A DNA stretch of 64,000 bases from Uloborus plumipes (taxonomy: Eukaryota > Arthropoda > Arachnida > Araneae > Uloboridae). Each line of letters opens with the position of its first letter. Positions within the stretch are counted from its first letter, which is position 1. The stretch spans positions 62,001-126,000 of the forward strand of contig JAXGGA010002271.1 of NCBI GenBank assembly GCA_038373865.1, in the 5' to 3' direction. Positions 11,401 to 21,828 of this stretch are shown in pieces. A program made the position numbers and the translations under genes. The notes beneath the pieces are model-generated. The model was not told the DNA's origin, searched no databases, and worked only from the letters and a program-made list of their open reading frames with translations.

Positions 11401-14400
11401 AATATTTTTTCGCAATTACTTTTTTTTTTCACTTCAGATAATTTTAAATTTTTATTAATTTTAATTATTATTTCTGGTGTAATATGCATCCTATAGGTGT
11501 GAAAGACCAATGTAAAATAAATTTTTATAAATTCAAGTTCGGGTTAATGAACGTATGAATTAAAACTGCAATATAGGGTCACGTCCAAATTTTTTTAAAA
11601 ACTTAATTTTTCAACATTCTTGGCCTTTTTTCAGTAAAATGCAATTAATTTTCTAAATAAATCTTACAGAGTATGTTGCTACAACTCAATAGCTACGTAA
11701 TTACAGCATTAAAATTTTTCTATGTTCAAACTTTGAAATTCCTATTTTTTCCGCCCTCGAACCACTGTGCGTAGTAAAAAAATTAAAAAGGATTCTATTT
11801 TCTAGTACATAAAAATTTAAATACTGGACATGTGATTATTGAAAATTCACATTTTTTCAAATTTTGTCTGGGATACTCAGTGTATCATTTCAGTTGTCCC
11901 ATGTATATTATACCGTTGGTAAGGGTTTTTACTTGATGTCTTTCTCTGTAAAACATAAGAAAATAAGAGTTATTTTTTAAATGTGGAATATTGCCCTTTT
12001 TACTCCAAGCTATCGTAATTACATACGTTTTCTATTATCACATTTATTTACAGGTTTATCAAATAAAGAATATGTTTAAAAATGTGAAAAATTTTTTTTA
12101 TCCATTCACCACTGTGTTAGTTCAATTATTTCTTATTTATTCCGTGTTTGTGTACCACCTGGTTACTTTGATTTATTTATTTTTTGCTACAATCTCATAC
12201 CTGTAGAGAAAAGAAAATGCTTGTTTATTTATTCTCAAATTTTAAGTCTGTGTAATATTTTGAACCATGTATACAATCAAAATGTTTTGTTATTTTCAAA
12301 TTTCAGTCAAAAAAAAAAAAAAAGAAAAAAATCTTGTCTATGTATGAGTAAATTAACATTAAATTTTGCCACTGAATTTATTCTTATTATTTTACAGCAA
12401 GTTCTGCATAATTATCTTCTTGACGAATTCAAATTGGCATTTGGTGTTGAACATCACATGATCCAGTACATTTATGAAGTGTGGATACCTGAGGTAAATT
12501 TGTTGTGTTTGGCATGCTTTACTGTAGCTTTAGTGTTACATACAGGGATGATTGTGTTCCGGTATTTTACGGAAATTCCGGTATTTTCGTGATCGATTCT
12601 GGTATTTTCATGTTCAAAAATACCGGAAATAAAATATTTTGAATTGTGCATATTCCCACTTCCGGTATTTTTTTGCTTTTTCGAATTTTTGGTGATTATA
12701 CTGATAACTATTAATAATATTCATCTAACAGAAATGTTAAGATGCCGTTCTAATTGTTTTTTTAACTTTAATAAATTATTCTATTTGCCTCTTTTTTGAT
12801 TTGGATGCCTTCATTTTGAAAAATGCAATTGATTTGCATCTGATATAAGAATCAAATTCTTCTCATTTTTTATGCTTATTAACCTTAATTTGGAGACAAA
12901 TAAATGAAATATATTTTTATTTATATTAAAAAATCACAAATTCCAAATTTTCGAGAGAAATTCTGTGTCCTTTATGAAAATCAAAATGTCAAAAAGTTAA
13001 GATTTGAATCTCTGATTTAATTTTCTTTTTGCTTCAATTATGTGAACAGTAAAAGTAATATGTTTATCGTAGAGCTTTTGATTGTAAATTGGTAGCAAGT
13101 TTATTTGAATTCTTTTAAATGCCATTTTCATACTTTTAACTCCCCCCCCCCCCCCAACATAAACGCATTTTCTCTTTAAAACTTTCAGGTATTTTTTCAC
13201 GAACTCACAAACATCACTGGTTACATATTTTACAGATTACAATTTTGGATCTTCAAAAAAATTTTGTTTAGTAGTAATTGGTAAAAGTAGAGGAGTTGTA
13301 ATGCACTGCTGTTGGATCAAACCAATGCCCTCTTAATACTAAATGCTTACTGCATTTGCCTCAAAAAGAAATCCAACTTTGTGGAAGAAACCGCTTCCTT
13401 GCAGCCTGCAGCTATTGGTGATGGATCCAAAAAATTCAAATTAAATTTCTGATTTATCGTTAATTTCTCTTTGTTTCAAAGAAATCTCATAAATTGCAGT
13501 GTTATCAGAACTTTTGGATCATTTTTGCTCTGTGTAAAACCCAGAAAACGATAGGCATTTAGTATTTAGGTGGCATTAATCAAACCTAACTTGGCAACAT
13601 TGTGAAGGCTTCTCAGATCCCAATCACAGCATTAGGATGCTGCCATGTTTGGCTGGTGCCAGTTGTAGTGCTCTCTAAATCAATTATGAGAAGCAAAAAT
13701 CAACAAACATACTTTTGCATTAGAGCTAGGTATGTTTTTAATTAACCCATTACTGCCTAGCGTTCCTTTTTAGGGACGGTCCAAAAAAGGGTCTGAATTT
13801 CCCTAAAATGAACATTTCAACCAAATAATAGTGTTCAATTAGTACCTTGGTATTGTTTCAATTCGTTATTAACAGATTGCAGCACATAACCATTGTAAAG
13901 TGTGTTTGTTCTGTAGCAGTTTTAATATGATCTTTATCGAAAATGACATCATTCATAATCTCAAGGAAAAAGCTAAGTTTTCAAAGTTATTCCAGCTTCC
14001 CAGTTTATGTTAATTGCTGATTTTATTTCTACTTATAAAATGTCTTTTTTAATATTATATCGTAGGCAGAAAAAAAATTTACTAAAAAAAGTATCTACCC
14101 CCTGGGGTTTATCGTAACTTTTAAGGGACGATTTTTCTTTCCTCAATAAAAAAAAAATATTTTTTAAATTATTTTTTCTGTCCATTAAACACTGTTTAAC
14201 CAGTATATAAAATATCTTTGAAAAAAAAAATGTCTGGCATTAATGGGTTAAGCTTTGTTATAGCATTCTTATATTTTAAAAACACGTTTGAAATTGTATA
14301 AAAATGGTTGAAAACTTCGTACTACAAAATGACTTAAAAAAAAGACAACTAGTATAAAAGTACAAATAAAAACGTTTAAAATGAGTTAAAACTCAGGAAA

Positions 14401-17400
14401 CAGCAGTTTCTAGGTTATCCTATGTAAGCCTCAACATCAGTGTATAAGAAAAGATGAATTGATATACCAAACCAAACTCTGTACCTCAGAACCAGACTAA
14501 AGTAAATCCATTTTCTCCATTTTTCAGTAGAGGGCGAAAACGATTGTCGGATACATGCAAAGGATGGGACTCGTGCTCTTTTCACTCTGCTAAATAATTG
14601 TGAAGGAATTTGTTTTATAGAATACTGTTTTAATGGGTCGATGTGGAATAAGATTCTACCTACAATGAAGCAAAAAAGTGAAAATTGCCATTTTTGGACT
14701 TACGTCGTTCTGGTTCTGAGGTGCAGAACTTATAGTCAAGCGAACGAGAAATGGGGAACAAGAACAAATAGAAGTAAAAAAACCACAAGTGACGGGAGCT
14801 GAAAGCGGTTGCACCAAAGGAACAACAAGGACATCATTATTCGAGAAAACATCACGGAAAAAAAAGTTTTTTGCAGGAAAGTTTTCGAAATGTTAGGGAA
14901 AGGGGGCATACTCGCCACATCATTAACAATTTAATCAGAATTTTTCCAAATGTAATAGGGTTCTTAAAAATTAATAGTATTCATCAAATAGAAATGTTAA
15001 GATGAAAATTCTACTTGTTTTTTTTACCTTAGTGAATTATTTTATTTGCATCTGATATGAGAATCAAATTTTTTGCACTTTTGAACTTTTGATGCTTATT
15101 ATTACCCTTAATTAGGAGACAAATAAATGATAAAAGACTACTTTTGTATGTGTATGTCCGGGGTAAACTTCAAAGCTACTGGACCGATTTTAACCATTTT
15201 TCCACCGTAGATAGCTGCAGTAACAGGGAGCAGGATAAGCTATCATTTATTTCTAAAAAGCTTAGTTTTAAAAAGTTATTATGGAAAATAGTAAATTTCA
15301 TATAGTTTCCCCATTAAATGATTAAATTTTCAGTCCATTGTTGCAAAAATTTGTTGCCTGGTAACAACAATATTAGTTGTGATCAATGATCATAATGAAA
15401 ATGTGAACCAAGGCTTCTCTAGAGTAAGTATGAAATTTATTGCTTTCTTAGGATTTTTAGATTCATCTGTGCCAATAATCGCTAACGAGACTAAATAAAA
15501 AGATAATTGATTTTGGCAACAGTTAGAGAACAGAAAATGTTTATAGTCAAAAAATTTCTAAGTTAGGTACATAAGATGTTTTCACCAATGTAGTCACAAG
15601 GATATAAACTAATGATGGGACTTATTTTACGTGTAATGTTTGGAAATACTTGACTCCAGTGCGATTGATTTTACAGGGTGCGACAGAGAAACTTGCTGAT
15701 TTTAATTGGATGCTAATTAGCAAGGAGTGGTCAGAAAGGAGTGGGAAGAGTCTCATTTTAAAGAGAGGGTCCTGAAGTTTTGTTATCTCATAGTTTAGTT
15801 GTCGCCATGCGTTGGACAAAGGAGCAACGAGCGTTCGCCGCCGAATCTTACTTTTCAAATAATCTTTCGGTGGTCGCCACTCAACGTGCCTTCCGAACTC
15901 GGTTCAAAATTCAGCCCGTTGTTCCCATTCCTGGCTGGAAATCAACTGTTTTGTGGGTGAAAACATTCAGGGAAAGTGAGAGTGTGGCAAACAGAGGCCC
16001 AGGAGGTCAACGGATTTCCAGAACCCTAGAAAACGTCGAAAAAGTGAGGGAGTCGTTTTTGCGCTCTCCCAGGCGTTCGGCGCGTAAACACGCTGCTGCT
16101 TTGGGGATTTTTGATTGGACACTGAGACGAATTCTTCACAACGAACTCCATTTTCATCCCTACAAACTTGCTGTGGTTCACCAGTTGAGTGATAACGTCT
16201 CCTTGAAAGGTGACGTACCGTGGCCGGTCCGCTCTTCCGATTTGACACTCTGTGACTATTTTTTATGGGGGTATCTCAAATCGATCGTTTACAACGACAA
16301 GCCCCGGACCCTGCAACGCCTGGAGAACAACATCCGGCTTGCTATCACCAACATCCCATCAGTCGATATGCTCGAAAGAGTGCAACAAATCTAGGGTACA
16401 TGAGTGCATCATTAACAGGTGCCGTCATTCTTCCCGATGTAGTTTTTAAATCTAACTAATATAAAAATTCAGAATGGGTACCATATCTTATAAAAATTAG
16501 TAAACTGATACATGATGTACTTTTCCCTTAGTTGACTTTTCAAGTCTGCAAGTTTCTCCGCCACACCCTGTGCCAAGCTTATAACATTTCCGATTTACCT
16601 AAACATTATTTGTAGCTTGCATTTGGATTTAAGGTGTGTAATACAGTTTTTTAGTTTGTCCAGTCAGAAAAAATTGCCATTGTTTACAAAAGTAGCCATT
16701 GTGTGTATAGATATGCATATGATTTATTGATATTATGAATATTCATATGATTTATTGATATTATGAATGAGTTTCACTAAAACACCATACCCGGCCGAAA
16801 CCCGGGCAGAGACAGCTACCCGGCTAGTTACTTTATAAATGCTTTTGCACAACAAACAGTAATTCTGTTAGACTTTTGCTTTCTCCTTAAAATAGTTTTT
16901 TGGAGATAATTGCTCAAAAGTAGCTTTATTACTCACTAGTGGTACCCGCACGGCATTGCCCGTGGTATAAAATTAAAAGTTCATTTGTAAAATAATTGAT
17001 ATAGCAGGAAAAATGCTCTATTTTAGTTGTAATTTAACTATAATTCCTTCAAAGTAAGATATAAAAATCTGGTATGGACCCCACGCTACTTAATTTTACG
17101 TGTAAATTTCTTAGAAGATGCCTTAAGTGCTAAAATAGTGCTTGGAGTGAGCAAGATAACAGTTCAAACATTTATATCCCTAGTTTGCCACGAAATAATG
17201 CAAAAAAAAAAATGTTTTACAATGATTAATCTCCTAAATATCGCCGATTTTAACATCATTCAGTGGATTTTTCGCAAAATATCGCCAATAGCGCCAAATT
17301 GAGTCCAAATAAAAAAAAGAAAACAATTTTTTTCTCTAACTTGGCGATATGTCGCCAAATTGGCAGCAAATACTTGACGACCAAAAGCTTGGCGATATAT

Positions 17401-19343
17401 TGCCAAGTGGTCGCGCCAATTCATATCACTTTTGTCTGCATTGAAATGAACACTGATTTACTCCATAAAAAGAGTAAAACACCCCCTTGGAACATTCGAA
17501 TGCAACCCCAAGGGGAGATGTACAAAAATAAGCTAAAAGTGAAAATAAGAACAATTTTGTTGCTCACAGAAACCAACAGAAATCTTACCAAAGTTTAAAA
17601 GAAGAAGAAAGTTTTCTTTCCTAGCTTTAAAAACAAAACAATACATTTTCCGAAATGAAACACTTTAAAAAGAACGATGCAATAACGCAATTGATACGAT
17701 ATTTGGTTAATCTGTGCTTTAGGTACCCTTTTCTCGCTAAATGGGCGATAGGCGCGCCAAGCGTGGTAACCCTGGCTATTTTGCGTAGTTTCTCTCAAAG
17801 CTTTCACTTCCGCGAGACACGCAAAAACGCGCCAAGTAAGGTCCCAAAGCATTTTCACCGGGAAAAAGACAGGGTTGCCAGAGAATTGAAACAAAAAAAT
17901 ACTACGCCTCCTCTAAAAAAAATATTACAAAATACTACTGTTTCCAAACGTTGCCAAAATCAATGTTGCTGAAATGCGAAATCTATGAAAATGAAAAAAA
18001 AAAAAAAATCCGCCAAATCTTTTAATTAAGTCATTAGTTTTTTGGAAACAGGGTTGCCGGAAAAATACTACGCTCCTTATTTGGGCCGAAAAAATACTAC
18101 CGTAGTATCAAAAATACTACGCCTGGCAACGCTGGGAAAAGAACGAAACAAAAATAAGTATGAACACGTAACCATGGTAACAACATGAAAATTTGATTTC
18201 CGTTGATAAAATAATTCATTTCATCTATCTTTTCAAACAAATTTTATTCTCGAGTTCAACCATTTTAGAATCGTTTGGCTTGCTTTACTGAAGGTAAGCC
18301 TTGAATTCCGGGATTCTGAAAACAATTGTTACAGCTCTCCTGATGATCGTAGAAACTTCGAAAAAACTTCATTTTGTGCAGAAAATTTCAAGCTTTTGAA
18401 TGACATAAGACTTGAAAATGTGTATGAAATATTTCTTCCCTATTTTATCGAATTTCCGCTAAGAATTCGAATAGAAAAAGAACGAAATGGAATTTTCGAA
18501 AAATCGCTTCGAGGTGCAAAACTACATGCTACAAACTAATTTTGTGCCAAGTGGCATGAAAATCGACCGAACGGTTTTGGCACTAAGCGCGTAACAGACA
18601 GACAGACAGAAAGAAGGGCAGACAAACCCACCTTCAGCTTTATTATTAGTAGAGATTTACAATTTAATTAAACGCATGTACAATATTTTGACAAAAAACT
18701 ATTTGAATATATGAAATGTGTTAGTTTATGAAAGGAAATTAATTATTATGTATGTATAATTATAAAATTAGGTGTGCTTAAGTAATAGGGGTCTTGGTTT
18801 TAAAAAAACACTCCCCTCCCCCTCATTTTTTCTTTAAAACTTTCAAGTATTTTTTATGAACTCACAATCACCCCTGTAGAAGAACAGCCATGAATAATTA
18901 TTGTAGAACAATAATCAAAATTATGATTTCTAAACGTCTCATAATTTCGATTTTGCTTCTGCCTAAAAATATTCATTGGCCGTTAAGTTGAAATTTATAC
19001 AAGGTGCCATCATGATGCCTAGCTTTAAAATTTTATTTCCAAACCTGGATTCTTCATTAAATTTTTATTATTGCATACTCTTGAAATGTTTTTATGTTTG
19101 ATATTTTTGTATTTTAATTTTTAATTATCTAATATGCTGAAAATCCTGAACTCATTTTTATAAAAACTAAAACTCTTTGCCACTATTTTAAATAACACTA
19201 TTATGCTTTTCTTTTAGGCTATAATAAAAGCTATATCTCTAGTAAAAGACCTACCTTTGGAGGAAGCTTCTAAGTTCTTCGAGGATGAAGCTTATGTTTT
19301 AGATGACGATGGCTGTAGCCTTGAAAATATTTTGACGTTATGA
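5288..19343 (+). CDS. PWWP3/MUM1-like protein, C-terminal five exons (join)
   Basis: Gene model: 5288-5453, 6353-6398, 9864-9995, 12398-12493, 19218-19343. All acceptors end in AG, all donors start GTAA, and phases agree at every junction. The join gives one open frame of about 187 residues ending in TGA. Seen in order: an acidic Ser/Asp/Glu-rich linker, a short helix-like exon (VEKLSQCILEG), an exon with HLAAVYKGEADSDRH, one with FKLAFGVEHHMIQYIYEVWIPE, and AIIKAISLV plus an acidic tail. The order 'VEKL...HLAAV...MIQYIYEVWIPE-AIIKAIS' matches the helical C-terminus of PWWP domain-containing 3A/B (MUM1) proteins, where a conserved PEAII-AIS core follows a HLRAI-like helix. Those proteins are chromatin-associated. 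The PWWP domain itself is not in the window. The identity is from memory of the family, not a search. The introns total about 13.5 kb and are filled with transposons. Confidence 0.65.
6353..6398 (+). CDS. 46-bp microexon of the PWWP3/MUM1-like gene
   Basis: Acceptor TTTTTTGTTTACAG, donor AAT|GTAAGT. One base completes the GAA codon left open by the previous exon. Fifteen codons follow (EVEKLSQCILEGYCN), ending in phase 0, exactly what the next exon needs. This phase fit on both sides is the main evidence for such a short exon. Confidence 0.7.
6399..7954. other. Intron sequence, AT-rich
   Basis: First part of a 3.5-kb intron. The only recognisable piece is TATACTGTCGGCTCC near 7065 with CCGATTAAG after it. 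This matches the terminus of the MITE at 59304-59442 and is a truncated copy. Nothing else is identified. Confidence 0.5.
7963..9354. mobile_element. hAT-type MITE (family C, copy 1), split by another hAT element
   Basis: Begins CAGGGACGTCATTT and ends AAATGACGGGCCTG, flanked by the perfect 8-bp duplication AGTTTTAG (7955-7962 and 9355-9362), the hAT hallmark. Once the inserted element 8011-9232 and one copy of its duplication are set aside, about 160 bp remain. These are homologous to 21582-21747 and 23126-23269, sharing an ATAAGTGG(ACGT)GGTTTTT core and C-rich strings. Confidence 0.8.
8011..9232. mobile_element. Non-autonomous hAT element with CCGAAGCTTCGG-rich ends
   Basis: TIRs TAGAGATGGAACGAAGC (left) and GCTTCGTTCCATCTCTA (right). 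They are flanked by a perfect 8-bp duplication GTCCAAAC (8003-8010 and 9233-9240). Subterminal regions at both ends are dense in the palindrome CCGAAGCTTCGG, likely transposase-binding or hairpin-forming repeats. The 1.2-kb interior is AT-rich with no transposase frame. It inserted into the family C MITE that surrounds it, so it is younger. Confidence 0.85.
9363..9863. other. Intron tail with Tigger-like fragment
   Basis: AGTGGGTGCTGGTTAATTGA near 9404 followed by GAATCAGCCG is the terminus of the pogo/Tigger-like family also seen at 55240 and 34376. Its other end is not clear. The polypyrimidine tract and acceptor of the next exon lie at 9850-9863. Confidence 0.45.
9864..9995 (+). CDS. Exon of the PWWP3/MUM1-like gene (helical region)
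   Basis: Acceptor TTACATTTTTCAG, donor ATA|GTAATT. It encodes 44 residues in phase 0 at both ends: DHLAAVYKGEADSDRHTYFF, then a segment ending in CMSWFGPVSHTQI. An alternative weaker donor (GTTAGT at 9978) would shorten it by six residues without changing phase. HLAAVYKG corresponds to the HLRAI-type helix of the family. Confidence 0.75.
9996..11010. other. Intron sequence without recognised features
   Basis: AT-rich with a TTTA-rich run near 10205. I see no conserved domain or terminal repeat. Confidence 0.5.
11011..11769. mobile_element. TIR element, CACAGTGGTYCGA ends
   Basis: Left CACAGTGGTCCGAAA and right CTCGAACCACTGTG are inverted repeats of about 13 bp. The interior is AT-rich with no transposase. 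TTACGTTAATCTGGCTTTGA with a GGTGCAG tail near 11096 resembles the terminus of the hairpin MITEs at 14479 and 44636, suggesting a fragment of that family inside. No clear target duplication. Confidence 0.5.
12398..12493 (+). CDS. Exon of the PWWP3/MUM1-like gene (core helices)
   Basis: Acceptor TTATTATTTTACAG, donor GAG|GTAAAT. It encodes 32 residues in phase 0 at both ends, running from QVLHNYLLDEFKLAFG to IYEVWIPE. It splits the conserved PEAII motif at the intron boundary, with PE here and AII at the start of the next exon. Confidence 0.78.
12494..13741. repeat. Intron with CCGGTATTTT cluster and dispersed repeat
   Basis: TTCCGGTATTTT and its complement occur repeatedly at 12557-12672, probably the end of a degraded element. 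The stretch about 12705-12910 is partly repeated in the same orientation at 14965-15130 (shared CAGAAATGTTAAGATG-like and GGAGACAAATAAATGA strings). The ACTTTCAGGTATTTTTT block near 13180 recurs near 18840. A poly-C tract lies at 13142-13156. Confidence 0.55.
13746..14247. mobile_element. piggyBac-like MITE (family B, copy 1)
   Basis: Flanked by TTAA (13742-13745 and 14248-14251). Begins CCCATTACTGCCTAGCGT and ends GGCATTAATGGG, i.e. TTAA duplication plus CCC terminus as in piggyBac elements. The copy at 32316-32828 is the same sequence in the opposite orientation (shared GGGACGATTTTTCTTTCC, GGACGGTCCAAAAAAGGG). No transposase. The superfamily call is from the TTAA/CCC signature. Confidence 0.75.
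14479..14726. mobile_element. MITE with CTGTACCTCAGAACCAGAC ends (copy 1)
   Basis: Left CTGTACCTCAGAACCAGAC, right GTTCTGGTTCTGAGGTGCAG. AACT on both sides may be the target duplication. The shorter copy at 44636-44778 is almost a perfect hairpin and shares the CAGTAGAGGGGAAAA-like subterminal block. Confidence 0.65.
14960..15673. repeat. Dispersed repeat copy and unassigned intron sequence
   Basis: 14965-15130 repeats the 12705-12910 block in the same orientation. The rest contains CCGGGGTAAACTTCAAAGC and ATTTTAACCATTTTTCC near 15160, which looks like a degraded retroelement tail. No coding region. Confidence 0.45.
15674..16570 (+). mobile_element. Internally deleted mariner-like (DUF4817-type) element
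   Basis: TIRs CAGGGTGCGACAGAGAAACT (left) and GTTTCTCCGCCACACCCTG (right). TA precedes the left end; the right flank is TG, so one duplicated base has changed. It encloses a disrupted transposase reading frame on the + strand. At 897 bp it is too short for a complete element, so it is an internal-deletion derivative. Confidence 0.8.
15807..16459 (+). pseudogene. Deleted and frameshifted IS630/Tc1-mariner transposase with DUF4817-like N-terminus
   Basis: The reading frame opens at ATG 15807 (MRWTKEQRAFAAESYFSNN), the helix-turn-helix DUF4817-type start. It continues through an HTH region (RSARKHAAALGI and TLRRILHNELHFHPYKL). It then jumps to the end of the catalytic domain: VPWPVRSSDLTLCDYFLWGY, which matches the conserved 'WP-RS-DL-CDYFLWG' block holding the last catalytic Asp. 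The central catalytic part with the first Asp residues is missing, so the product would be inactive. The frame stops at 16392-16394. The expected C-terminal tail (GAVILPDVVFKSN) continues in another frame to 16459, showing a frameshift near 16385. The long frames on the opposite strand are shadows. This is a defective transposon inside the last intron of the PWWP3-like gene. Confidence 0.85.
16571..16934. other. Unassigned intron sequence with short duplication
   Basis: ATATGATTTATTGATATTAT followed by GAAT occurs twice in tandem near 16708-16768. CATACCCGGCCGAAACCCGGG at 16787 looks like a fragment of the 'CCCG..CGGG' transposon termini seen at 16945, 36357 and 40338. Confidence 0.4.
16935..18656 (+). 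mobile_element. Degenerate retroelement-like repeat (CCCGCACGGC start, CAGACAGACAGA end)
   Basis: Starts CTAGTGGTACCCGCACGGCA and ends with a GACAGACAGACAGA run and CAGCTTTATTATTAGTAGAG. This end pair is typical of an abundant class of arthropod interspersed repeats that I cannot assign securely. The interior has several GGCGATAT/TCGCCAA motifs and a cluster of AATACTACG motifs (17899-18121). Short reading frames of 99-111 residues here have no recognisable domain. Confidence 0.5.
18657..19217. other. End of last intron
   Basis: AT-rich. The block near 18825-18870 repeats that near 13165-13215. Otherwise nothing until the branch and acceptor region of the terminal exon. Confidence 0.45.
19218..19343 (+). 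CDS. Terminal coding exon of the PWWP3/MUM1-like gene
   Basis: Acceptor TTTTCTTTTAG; 41 codons then TGA at 19341-19343. It starts AIIKAISLVKDLPLEEASKF and ends with an acidic segment (DDDGC) and SLENILTL. It follows a 6.7-kb intron loaded with transposons. The spacing and sequence of PE|AIIKAIS across the splice are the best match to the MUM1/PWWP3 C-terminus. Confidence 0.78.
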   Translation, partial: AIIKAISLVKDLPLEEASKFFEDEAYVLDDDGCSLENILTL

Positions 19344-20138
19344 AATTAGTTTTAACTACCGTGTAGGTTCATTGTAGGAGTCAGAGTGTGTGAATTCGAG
19401 AAAACTCAAATTTTGTATAAGATTTGTTTCATATCCAATTTTAATAATTGCATTTCACTAAAATCTTTTTTTTTTTACTTTGGAACCTATGCTTTTAGGC
19501 ATTGGTCTTCACTGTTATTTTTACTGATTGCCATTAGGAAAATATTTGTGTGAAATCATTTTTCATGTAAATAGTTATATGTAAGTGTGCCTGTACATCA
19601 CTGTACTAAAAATTCTGGCAATGTTTTTTACTCTGATGTGAAGTTTATCCTATATGCTGAAATTTCAAAGGGGTTCTATTTATTTTTCTATTTTCACGTC
19701 CCCACTTCAATCAATAACAATCGTTGTAAGACTAATTTGAAAAAAAAAAAAAAAAAAAGAAAGTGAAATGATAAATCCCCTAATTGTATACAAAACATAT
19801 TTGAGATGCTGGAAAAGATAACTTATTAAATTTGTTATTTATGGAGGTTTTGTTATACATTAATTTTGTTGTATTTGTCATGAAAAAGAGGTGTTTAATT
19901 TTGTTCAAAATACCACCCTCTGTTTTTTAGTGTATTTAAATATGTTGGTCCACACAAAAAATGTACTAACCCTCATTTTCCCTATCTATTTATTTATTAA
20001 TTATTTTAAGTTTAATTTATTTTACAGAAAATATTTTAAATTATGAAGTTGATTTCTATGTACAGTTATATAGCTATCAATGCTTCTGATTTGTTGAGGC
20101 TGGTCCTAAACTTTGTCATTTTCGCTCAAAATAATAAA
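19344..20138 (+). other. Putative 3' UTR of the PWWP3/MUM1-like gene
   Basis: Follows the TGA stop. The first canonical AATAAA in a plausible position is at 20133-20138 (…AAAATAATAAAGT), which would give a 3' UTR of about 0.8 kb. A 19-base A-rich run at 19740-19758 could cause internal priming. The true cleavage site cannot be read from sequence alone. Confidence 0.35.
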
Positions 20139-21573
20139 GTATGAATTTTCCCTATTTTTATCAAAAATCAGAAAACATCCTTTATAGGGGTTTTTTATAT
20201 AATTAGAAAGTTTTGGAAAATCTCTACAGTAATTTATCATGATTTTTCATATAAAATTGAGATTTGCCACTGCTTGAAATTGTTATTGCAAAAAATCGAA
20301 TGTATTTTTATATTTATAAGCCCCAAATCATAAATTTTGACTTAATTTTTTTTGTTCTATATATTCCTTTTTGTGAAGCCTTTATACATATGAAAGGTTG
20401 TCAACTTGTTTATCATTAAGGTTGACTAAATGTTTTAATTATATGTCATTATTTGCTTTTGAAAGTTTTTTTTTTTCGGCAAAGGGAGAGATGAGAAAAG
20501 CTTTTTTTTAAAAAACTTAATACTTGAATTAAATTTAGTGTATTAAATGTTTTAAATGTATGTTGTGACAAGTGAGCAAGCCAACACAAGCCAACATTTT
20601 GTACTTTTCTCCCAATAAGCTTTTTGTCTTGTTTTTGTTTTGTTATGTTTTTTTCAAAATTGTGTTTTAGTTTATTCTTTGGGTTATTTATTCTAAGTTT
20701 AAGGCTGTGTAGATGTGTTAATTTTGGCAAATTTTCGCACTTTCAAGAGTTTTGTGTCTTTTATACTACTAGCTATTTTACTCTTTCTGTGCCATTTTTA
20801 TTCTTTTACTGTTTTCCAACTATTAATCGCTTGGCACAGTATTAATTGCCTATTGATTTTTATGCTATTCTTTCATAAAAATCGATAAACGAAGAAAACC
20901 AACTAAATCGACCACATTTAGCAGTTCATCCTCAATTGTAGAAGAAAAATTCATTGGAAATGCCGAATTGCTTTTCATATTCATATTTGGATGTTGAAAA
21001 GTATCAAATCAAACGCCCGCATGCTCAACTAGAAAAGGTTTTAATAAACAGTGAAATAAATTTTTTTCACAAATCTGAGCATGCTATTTGGTAACCCAAG
21101 ACTCCAGGGTACATCCTTTAGCAAACATTTTTGAACTTCAGCGGTTTTCTTAGTAACTGTTTTAATGCTAGCTCATGAAAGGTAAATTTAAATAATGGGC
21201 TTTTTTTCCCGTTACAGTAAGTGGATTGTGAATTTTTGTAAGAAATTGTAAGTTTGAGAAGTTTTTCAGGATGCGTATCATAATATTGAAGTTTGAGATA
21301 ATTTACTAATTTGTGTCTGCACAAATAAATAGATATATAATATGGCACCTCAGCTGCCTGAACTCTACAGTTTTACTTTGCTAAAAGTGTGACTAAAAAG
21401 TTTTTTTTTAATTTACATTTTCGAAGTGATAGACTATTTACTGGTTGCTTGAACTCAAAAGTTTACTTTGTTAAAAGTATGACTGAAAACAATTAAAAAT
21501 ATTTATTTATTTTTTAAAACTATAGATCATTTACTAGATACTGAAATTCTGAAGTTTCCTTCGCAAAAAGTAT
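20139..21573. other. Intergenic AT-rich sequence
   Basis: No gene recognised. The phrase 'AGTATGACTGAAAA' with a TTTACTT context recurs with variations near 21385, 21477, 21565, 22915 and 23015, suggesting an old, diverged tandem or dispersed repeat with a period of about 90 bp. Confidence 0.4.
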
Positions 21574-21581
21574 GACTGAAA

Positions 21582-21747
21582 CAGGCCTGTCATTTGGGGT
21601 ATTTGCCCCCCCCCCTCCCCCCTCCCGATGGCTTTGGGAAATTAATGTATTTACATATAAGTGGTTTTTGCTCTTTGTTTGGTATAATTTACATCAAATA
21701 TATGCCCTTTGGATACACCACTGGAAAAATGCGAAATGACGGGCCTG
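21582..21747. mobile_element. hAT-type MITE (family C, copy 2)
   Basis: CAGGCCTGTCATTT…AAATGACGGGCCTG termini. The flanks GACTGAAA and AACTGAAA match at 7 of 8 positions as the target duplication. The 166-bp length is the undisturbed form of the split copy at 7963-9354. It contains a C-rich string at 21605-21626. Confidence 0.75.
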
Positions 21748-21828
21748 AACTGAAAGCATTTTATTTTTTTAATGAAAGTACAATCAAGCTCGCTTAATGG
21801 AACAACCATTTTGACACGAAAAAATATT

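Noticed and set aside
15967..16248. 93-residue minus-strand frame
   Set aside because: Shadow of the + strand transposase remnant.
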